Notes under the pieces: model-generated
The model's database searches: none
The model's input: only the letters and a program-made list of their open reading frames with translations
Told to the model about the DNA's origin: nothing
Shown: positions 19,401-25,000 of the stretch, piece after piece
Numbering within the stretch: position 1 is the stretch's first letter
Layout: each line of letters opens with the position of its first letter
DNA from: Candidatus Aminicenantota bacterium
GTDB lineage: Bacteria; Acidobacteriota; Aminicenantia; UBA2199
Direction: 5' to 3'
Length of the DNA: 50,291 bases
NCBI GenBank assembly: GCA_011772425.1
Contig: WVZO01000590.1
Coordinates: forward strand, 393-50,683
Program-made: the position numbers and the translations under genes

Positions 19401-21973
19401 ACAGGGCGTTATGTAATTTGTGCCATTGGCATAACCGGTTTTTTGAGGTTACATCTGCCGATAGGGCGTTAAAATATGCCGGGTTCGGTTTTGACGCTTC
19501 AGTTTGGGAAATTTTTCCCTATTTAATTGTCGGGGCAGCTATTTACATTGTCGAGGATGAAATAAAATTGGATATGGTTCGGTTGAATGATTATTTTGAA
19601 ACCAACAAAATAACCATTGGCTTTTTACCCACCCACATATGCGAACAATTTATGCAGTCTGACAGCCATTCTTTAAGGATTTTGTTGACAGGGGGAGATA
19701 AATTAAATAGTTGGACAAAAAAAGGTTACCGGTTGGTAAATAACTATGGGCCCACTGAAAATACCGTGGTAAGCACCAGTTTTGTTGTAACTGGGTATTT
19801 CGCTAATATCCCCATTGGTAAACCGATATTTAATACTCAGATCTATATTTTAAACAATAACGGTAAACTTCAACCGCCAGGGATTCCCGGGGAATTATGT
19901 GTATCAGGAGCCAGTACAGCAAGGGGTTATTTAAATCAAATGGAATTAACAGGGGAGAAATTTACCGCCAGCTCCTTTGCCGCTGGAGAACGACTGTACT
20001 GGACAGGGGACCTGGCAAAATGGCTGCCGGACGGGAATATCGAGTTTCTTGGCAGGGTCGATCAGCAGGTAAAGGTAAGGGGTTTCAGGATAGAGCCCGG
20101 TGAAGTTGAAAATCACTTGTTAAAATGTAATGGAGTAAAAGAAGCCGTTGTTATTCCCTTTGGCTGTGGGGACGATACGCGTCTTTGTGCATACATCGTA
20201 ACGGGAAAAAAAAGTGAAATGGATCTATCTCGATTGCGGGATACCCTCTCTAAAACCTTGCCTGCTTCCATGATACCGGCTTATTTTATGGAGGTGGACC
20301 ATATTCCCCTGACACCCAATGGGAAAATAGATCGGAAGGCGCTGCCGGTACCGGAAACAGGTGGAGACGATACAGCACCGCGAAATGAAGTAGAAGAGAA
20401 ATTGGCTGAAATCTGGAGGGACGTACTTCGCCTGGAAAAGGGCATGATAGGTATCGATGCTAATTTTTTTGGGTTGGGGGGAGACTCATTAAAGGCCGCC
20501 GTCGTGGTATCGTTGGTACATAAAACCCTTAACCTCAAGATGCCCCTGACCGAACTATTTAAAAAACCCACTATCCGGGAATTGTCAAAATACATCAACG
20601 AATTGACCAGAGACGAATATACTTCTATAAAACCGGTGGAAAAGAAAGAATACTATCCCCAATCGTCTGCGCAGAAGAGCATATATGTCACGCAGCAGCT
20701 AAATAAAAAAAGTATAACCTACAACCTGCCTATCGTTTTTACATTGGCAGGAGAGCTGGATAGGGAAAAACTGGAGGAAACCTTCGCTAAGTTGATAAAG
20801 AGACATGAAAGCCTCAGGACCAGTTTTGGAATTATAGATGAGGAACCGCTCCAGGCGATCCATGATGAAGTAGAATTTAAAATTGAATATGATGAAGCGT
20901 CACCTCTCCGGTTGGAACGGGTCATACAGGATTTTGTCAAACCCTTTGCCCTGGAACGGGCGCCGCTGTTGAATGCTGCGTTGATAAAAGTAGAAGAAAG
21001 AAAACATGTAATGGTAGTAAACATGCATCATATAGTCACCGACGGGGCCTCGATAGAGGTGTTTGTGAAGGATTTTATGGCCTTGTATGAGGGAAAAGAG
21101 TTACCGCCGTTAAGCGTCCATTACAAAGAATACACGGAGTGGCAAAGCAGGGAAAAACAAAAACAATCAATCAAAAAACAAGGAGAGTATTGGAGGAAGG
21201 AATTTGAAGGGGAAATACCGGTTTTAAATTTACCTACAGATTATCCGAGGCCTGCAGTCCGAAGTTTTGAGGGCAGCACCCTGGACTTTGAGATAGGTCC
21301 CCTGGAGACAGGGGCATTAAAAAACCTGGCATTGGAGGAAAAGGCCACGTTGTTTATTGTCCTGCTGACCATATACACGATATTGTTATCAAAGTTGAGT
21401 GGCCAGGAGGATATTGTGGTGGGTACAGTTATAGCCGGGCGTAAGCATGTGGATTTGAAAATGATTATCGGGATGTTTGTCAATACACTTGCACTTAGAA
21501 ACTATCCAGGTGGGGAGAAGACATTTATCGGGTTTTTAAAGGAAGTGAAAGAAAGGGTATTGAAGGCTTTTGAGAACCAGGATTATCCCTGCGAAGATAT
21601 AATCGATGTATTGGAATTTAAAAAAGATATGGGCCGCTTTCCCCTATATAATGCCGCTTTTGGATTACAAAACCTTGAATTCCCTGGACTTCAAATACCC
21701 GGGTTAACGCTGAAACCCTATGAGATTGAAAATAAAACATCAAAGTTTGATCTGTCATTAGCCGCATTGGAAAAAGAAGGAAAACTGTCATTACTTTTTG
21801 AATACAGCACCAGGCTGTTCAAAAAGAGCACAATAAAGGGATTTATAAAATATTTTAAAGAAATGGTGTCCACTGTGATAAAAAATAGACATATTCAATT
21901 GAAGGACATCAAAATCTCTCATGAGTTATTTGAGCAAAAGTTAGATATTCCCACTATAGATTTTAAATTCTGA
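10481..21973 (+). CDS. NRPS2: half-C, then three modules with a tandem C-C pair
   Basis: This synthetase of 3830 residues has the order half-C (1-255, C-terminal lobe only, no HHxxxDG), A1 (265-770), T1 (Ser804), C1 (859-1290, His990-His991...Asp995), C2 (1314-1740, His1447-His1448...Asp1452), A2 (1754-2270), T2 (Ser2308), C3 (2361-2790, His2492-His2493), A3 (2807-3300), T3 (Ser3336 in GGDS) and C4 (3390-3815, His3516-His3517). By-eye codes aligned to GrsA are A1 DVEDIGSVCK (acidic pocket, possibly Orn/Lys-like, weak), A2 DFWNIGMVHK (the classic Thr code) and A3 DAWFLGNVVK (a classic Leu code). C1 and C2 are adjacent with no carrier between them. C2 is divergent and begins FTPTQRDLHLD. I chose the ATG at 10481 with AGGAG at 10471-10475 over an upstream TTG at 10463. 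The tail is TIDFKF. Confidence 0.93.
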   Translation: MVTRKYSFETAAIVAQNIKERDYWLNKLAGDWEKTTFPSSFQKSNLKDTKREPIKFQLTGQLFSRLVKLSNNSDNRLFMVLLAGLAVLINKYTGNEDIIVGTSICKQDDDVELVNTVLTLRNQLEKNMTFKELLISVKQTYSEAAHNQDYPCEALIYNLNLPDSENDFPLFDIAILLGNIHEEKYIRFTNPDILFSFFRWDEMIEGVLEYNPSLYEKALIERIITHYLHLLRTSVNNVNFKISELDVLPEEEKWELIHDFNSAKTEYPKDKVIHQLFEEQARKTPDNIALVCKDSEFTYKQLNEEANRVARVLRAKDVGADVIVGLILAPSIEMITAIFGILKAGGGYLPINPDYPGERINWILADSNLKLLISHSRFADNFEFKGELIDIDSWETYKRESSNLEISSDSEHLAYIVYTSGSTGKPKGVMVRHRNVITYLYAFYRKIEIAPGTVMLQQASYMFDVFVEEIYAVLLKGGCVAIPERFEIVDVRLLFEFIAKHNVTMVDCSPLLLNELNKLDKIKGVHTFISGGDVLKKEYIDNLLKIGSVYNSYGPAETTVCVTYYKCSFEDPANIPIGKPLANYNVYILDKNNRVLPPGVSGELCVSGDSVTRGYLNRPGLTGEMFIENPFSRGERLYKTGDLARWRFDGNIEFSGRIDQQVKIRGYRIELGEVENQLLNINGIEAAVVITREREAHDRYLCAYLVSDTKLKVTPLREFLQKRLPDYMIPSYFVQIDSIPFTANGKIDRKALPDHDHKIETGEDFAAPGDDVEKALAVIWSEVLGIEKDKVSINDNFFLSGGHSLAATILVSRIHRSFNVRIPFSVIFETPTIKGLAEYVKVAKKDKYAPIEAAEEQEHYPLSHGQQRLWFVSQLEQGSEVYNMAGTLVVEGELNVEAVKGAFDILLDRHESLRTTFFSLNGEPRQKIHNHAAMDIERIDLSQAGNQKESMCRLSIEEAHAPFDLGKCPLLRAKILKLSELKHLFMLTMHHIIGDGVSITILFDEYQMLYRAFCKGEGNPFPPLKLQYRDYVRWERGFLTGEKLNQLKLFWNEHFGGQIKLLNLPIDKPRSKARTFNGERISFRMDEELTAMSYGLVEKYNITVYIFFLTIFNMFLAKICQQEDITVVSGTAGREHDDLENIVGIFVRGHGIKNHVSPGQTFADFLKAVTARSLEARENSFYPFEMMINDYSGGSGERNVVNVHFNLFSLGSAKPGETRDHTANASALVESEFYLAKDDFSLEIVEDSPGLDFNFEYNTDLISRKKARLLVAWFKNIAREIICYPGKEINWYHLSTGRERELYEYLDIPEKEMECVYPFTPTQRDLHLDCLLNPEGKAHRLIYYNVFPGFLDIESWKEIMTRIYELYPILKAKLVSSGDDLYLGIRKNVDIHLDYIDLTGENLCENDIETRMKELVLTETHNLNREPVRHYLVKISAAVFINLISAHHIIFDGLSGKIVFEKFHELYNKLEKCNDEPVGHEVYLNYHQQDMGRFDTTAVKRYWRKKFSDIQKLKSAGKPGSGGGFVINKSVVNRDHMANIHLYCKENGISVPRYFRSLFGWLIRLYCAVDGDFVIREIIDGRDEFTKDIVGCFYQTVPMVFAGDVFQGEKKIADYFQYVRTQRKELGANRYISIFLQNQLIEEEDIIFFYNYSTFFQLDIADNCRYLVKIVNNSKTGKVDFPGKEIHLRAGNTAQGFQLELSYNEGVFNGDGFLERLLHVSGQIVEGAQYMRDIDFVTEKEKSELIRLSSMGVHEYPEEKNLCQFFADQVEKAPDQTAVVFEDRGLTYGELDKQSNRLAYLLQVKGVRPGAIAAIMAGRSLETIIGILGIIKAGGTYLPIDPDYPEERIRYMLADSNAGVLLSEVGELGKLSEGTEVVKLNELREEHPTHLTHPARPAHLCYIIYTSGTTGKPKGVLIEHRNLVRLFFNDKFQFDFNSSDIWSMFHSPCFDFSVWEMYGALLFGGKLIVISKMLARDTSGYLERLKKEKVTVLNQTPTAFYHLCREEMKHDNKALKIRYVIFGGEELHPLKLKPWRSRYPGTKLVNMYGITETTVHVTYKEITDKEIELNQGNIGKPIPTSGTYIMDGESRLLPVEIAGEICVGGAGVSRGYLNRVDLTAEKFIENPYKKGEKVYRSGDLGKLSADGELRYLGRMDHQVQLRGFRVELGEIESQLLRMDEIKEAVVIARDSSGAGSDGHEGDGKYLCAYLAADEKIDLSTVRKKLSGVLPDYMIPNYFVPLDEIPLTANGKVNRKALPEPTVGPAEKAVVPPRDKREEMLVEIWSEVLGLDAGLIGINSDFFELGGHSLKAATVVSNIQKKFDVRIPLAKIFETPTIRGLVQQLENAVEDKYRVIETVEEKEYYPLSSAQKRLYILRQMEEESSVYNIPVVLSAEGFLHKEKIENSFKKLIRRHESLRTSFEMIGGEPVQTLHNDVNFEIEYYEAPGARGEESYAGIITGFIRSFDLIKAPLMRAGLIKIEEDKHLLMMDIHHIAADGSSMGILVKDFMALYREQELPPLRIQYKEYCQWQKNKKDKENISKQRDFWEKEFAGDIPVLNLPSDFTRPAVQRFEGDTVNFELAPEETKKLKDFTNASDSTLNMVLIALLNVFLAKLSGQENIIIGIPTAGRRHADLQQIIGIFVNTLAFMNFPKSEKTFEEFLREVKERTLNVFENQEYPFEDLVDHLSLDRDISRNPLFDVMLTLQVMDIPEIKIPGLQLKPYNWNSNIAKFDLTLYAVEIAAKLFFSFEYSTNLFKADTIIRFANYFKKIVLDVLKEPVKKLSEIEMITEEEKSKILYDFNKTAVEFPNDKTIHHLFGLQVEKAPHHIAAVFQETYLTYRELGKKADQLAKAVRQKGVIADTVVGILVEPSLEMIIGIMGILKAGGAYLPIPPEYPPERITYMLEDSGSCLVLTRSKLGKILQKKWEIVELENHNHWIAKGEDLNEVNRSDDLAYVIYTSGSTGRPKGVMIEHRALCNLCHWHNRFFEVTSADRALKYAGFGFDASVWEIFPYLIVGAAIYIVEDEIKLDMVRLNDYFETNKITIGFLPTHICEQFMQSDSHSLRILLTGGDKLNSWTKKGYRLVNNYGPTENTVVSTSFVVTGYFANIPIGKPIFNTQIYILNNNGKLQPPGIPGELCVSGASTARGYLNQMELTGEKFTASSFAAGERLYWTGDLAKWLPDGNIEFLGRVDQQVKVRGFRIEPGEVENHLLKCNGVKEAVVIPFGCGDDTRLCAYIVTGKKSEMDLSRLRDTLSKTLPASMIPAYFMEVDHIPLTPNGKIDRKALPVPETGGDDTAPRNEVEEKLAEIWRDVLRLEKGMIGIDANFFGLGGDSLKAAVVVSLVHKTLNLKMPLTELFKKPTIRELSKYINELTRDEYTSIKPVEKKEYYPQSSAQKSIYVTQQLNKKSITYNLPIVFTLAGELDREKLEETFAKLIKRHESLRTSFGIIDEEPLQAIHDEVEFKIEYDEASPLRLERVIQDFVKPFALERAPLLNAALIKVEERKHVMVVNMHHIVTDGASIEVFVKDFMALYEGKELPPLSVHYKEYTEWQSREKQKQSIKKQGEYWRKEFEGEIPVLNLPTDYPRPAVRSFEGSTLDFEIGPLETGALKNLALEEKATLFIVLLTIYTILLSKLSGQEDIVVGTVIAGRKHVDLKMIIGMFVNTLALRNYPGGEKTFIGFLKEVKERVLKAFENQDYPCEDIIDVLEFKKDMGRFPLYNAAFGLQNLEFPGLQIPGLTLKPYEIENKTSKFDLSLAALEKEGKLSLLFEYSTRLFKKSTIKGFIKYFKEMVSTVIKNRHIQLKDIKISHELFEQKLDIPTIDFKF
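16063..16182 (+). repeat. simple-sequence inverted repeat in the A2-A3 linker of NRPS2 adenylation domain 2
   Basis: GTGAGT/GGTGAG-like units near 16065-16100 are mirrored by CTCACC-like units near 16140-16182. Both are within the loop between adenylation core motifs A2 and A3. The reading frame is kept. The left flank is nearly identical to the same loop in NRPS5 (43045-43125). Confidence 0.6.
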
Positions 21974-22005
21974 TTTTCTAAATCACAACATAATTGGAGT
22001 AAGAA

Positions 22006-25000
22006 ATGAGAAATAAAACCGATATGGAAGAACTTGTTATTGCAGCTCATCAACATATCAAAGAGAAAAATTACTGGTTAAGTAAACTGTCAGGAGAACT
22101 GGTAAAGAGTTGTTTTCTCAGCGATTTCCCGAAGACAGGGAAAAATGAACGCCGGCCGGAGGTTGTGAGATTTAAATTTTCCCCGGATATTTGTTCAAGG
22201 CTAATGAGCTTAAGCAGTGGAAGCGATCATGCATTAAATATTGTCCTGATGGCCGGGTTAATTTCGGTACTTAACAAATATACTGGCAGTACCGATATCA
22301 TTGTGGGAGCTCCCATTTATAAGCAGGAGATCGCAAGGGAGTTTGTCAATACGGTCCTGGTATTAAGAAACCAGTTTGATGAGAATATAACCTTTAAGGA
22401 GCTGCTTTTACTTGTAAAACAAACCGTCCTTGAAGCAGCGGATAACTACAGCTATCCCATTGAAATATTAATAGAGGAGTTGAAAATACCGGTTTCTGAG
22501 AATGCCGATTTCCCTTTATTTGATATTGTGGTTTTACTGGAAAATATTCATGATAGAAACTATATCCGGCATATAAATACCAATATGATCTTCTCTTTTT
22601 TGAGGAGCGATGAATCGATTGAAGGAATAGTGGAATTTAATTCTTTACTTTATAGGAAAATAACCATAGAAGGGATTAGCGAACATATTAAAAATCTTTT
22701 CCAGGAAGTCCTATTTAATGTAGATATGCGGGTGTCTGAAATCGATTTACTTTCGGAAGATGAAAAACAAAAACTTCTTTATGAATTTAACGACACCAAA
22801 AGGGAATATCCTGCCCACAAGACCATTCATGAGCTATTCGCGGAACAGGTGGAAAAGACACCGGGTAAAACAGCGGTGGTGTTTGAAGGAGAAGAACTGA
22901 CCTATCGGGATTTGAATGAAAGGGCCAATAAGTTGGCGAGAATATTAAGAAAGAAAGGAGTAAAACCGGGTCATATCGTACCGATAATTGTAGAGCATTC
23001 GCTTGAGATGATCGTTGGAATACTCAGCATATTAAAAGCAGGGGGTACTTACCTGCCCATAGACGAGGAGAACCCGAAAAATCGGGTTGTTTCCATGCTT
23101 AACGATTGTCAGGCGTCGATTTTATTAACCAAAAGCAGTATTCTTAAAAACCATTCTTTTACGAGTTTACAGGGGCTTCAATTAACCGGTGTGCAGCCCA
23201 CGCGAACGGCCCCCAGGCCCCAGATTCTTGACCTGGATGGTTTACCCATGGTTGATCGGTCAATGATCGATTTTGACCGGTATAGTCAATATATCAGTGT
23301 AGCACCGGTTAAGAGCAGTATTTCAATTCAAGGGACACGGGGCTGCCCCTATCTTTGTGCTTACTGTCACAAAATCTGGCCCAAAAGACATGTATTTCGT
23401 TCAGCAGAAAATATCTTTGCAGAACTGGAATTTTATTATAAGCTGGGAGTCAAGCGATTCGCAATGATTGATGATATTTTTAACCTGGATATTGAAAATA
23501 GTTCGCGATTTTTTAAATTGATTATCGATAATGGAATAGAGATGCAGCTTTTTTTCCCTGCCGGTCTGCGCGGCGATTTATTGAGCGAAAACTATATTGA
23601 TTTGATGATTGAAGCCGGGACCAGGGGATTTCCACTGGCATTGGAGACCGGTTCACCAAGATTGCAGAAATTGATTAAAAAGAATCTGAACCTGGACAAA
23701 CTCCATAGAAACCTTGAGTATATTTGCGAAAAATATCCCAATGTATTTTTAGAGCTTCAGACCATGCATGGGTTCCCCACCGAAACCGAAGAAGAAGCAA
23801 TGATGACCCTGGATTTCATCAAGAGCTTGAAATGGCTGCATTTCCCTTATGTTCATATTTTGAAAATTTACCCCAATACCGATATGGAAAAACTGGCAAT
23901 TGAAAATGGAGTCTCTGCGGAAGCGATCCGGCAGTCGCAAGAATTGGCCTGGCATGAATTGCCGGAAACGCTGCCCTTTGATAAGAGCTTTACCCTGCAA
24001 TATCAGGCTGATTTTTTTAATAACTATTTCCTTGCAAAAGAACGATTATTACACGTATTACCTTATCAAATGAAAATTATGACCGAAGATGAGGTGGTAC
24101 AAAAATACAATAGTTTCTTGCCCGTTGATATTGAAAGCTTTGATGACTTATCGAAATTTGCCGGGATATCAAAGGATGAGTTAGAGGGGCAGAAGTTCCT
24201 GGATGAGAAATCCGTAACGGTTACCGATTTTAACAGGAAAATAAAAAAATATTATCCCACGAAGGAATCGTCGGCGGATGCGTTGAGAATTTTGTTACTG
24301 GATTTATCGCAGTTTTTTAGTGCTGAGAGTCATATACTTTACGATGTGGTTGAGCAGCCCCTTGGGCTGATGTACCTGGCGACCTGCTTGAATCAACGGT
24401 TTGGTAACAAAGTCAAAATTGAGATCGCCAAATCGAGAATTAATTTTGACAATTATGAAGAGTTAAAAAAACTCCTGGAGGAGTTCAAACCCGATATCAT
24501 GGGAATTCGTTCGCTGACGTTTTATAAAGATTTTTTCCATAAGACCGTTGAAATGATCCGGCAGTGGACAACGGACATTCCTATTATTGCAGGTGGACCT
24601 TATGCAACCAGTCTTTACTCCACGGTATTGCAGGACAGGAATATTGACCTGGTGGTACTGGGAGAAGGAGAAATGACTACCTGTGAAATAGTCGAGAAAA
24701 TCATTGAAAATGGCAAACGAATACCAGGAGAAGCGGTTTTAAATGAAATTGCCGGGATTGCCTTTGTCCCCAATAAATCGGATTCACAGGAAAAGTTTTC
24801 CCGGCAAATCATTATCCTGGATGAACTGGCGGAAATGACGGCCCTGGAACCCGGTGAGAACCCGGGACATGTTAATGAACCCCGGGATCTGGCTTATGTT
24901 GTATATACCTCCGGTTCCACGGGCCAATCCAAAGGGGTGATGGTGGAACACAAATCCTTAAATAACCTGTGCCATTGGCATAATGCCTATTATTCGGTAA

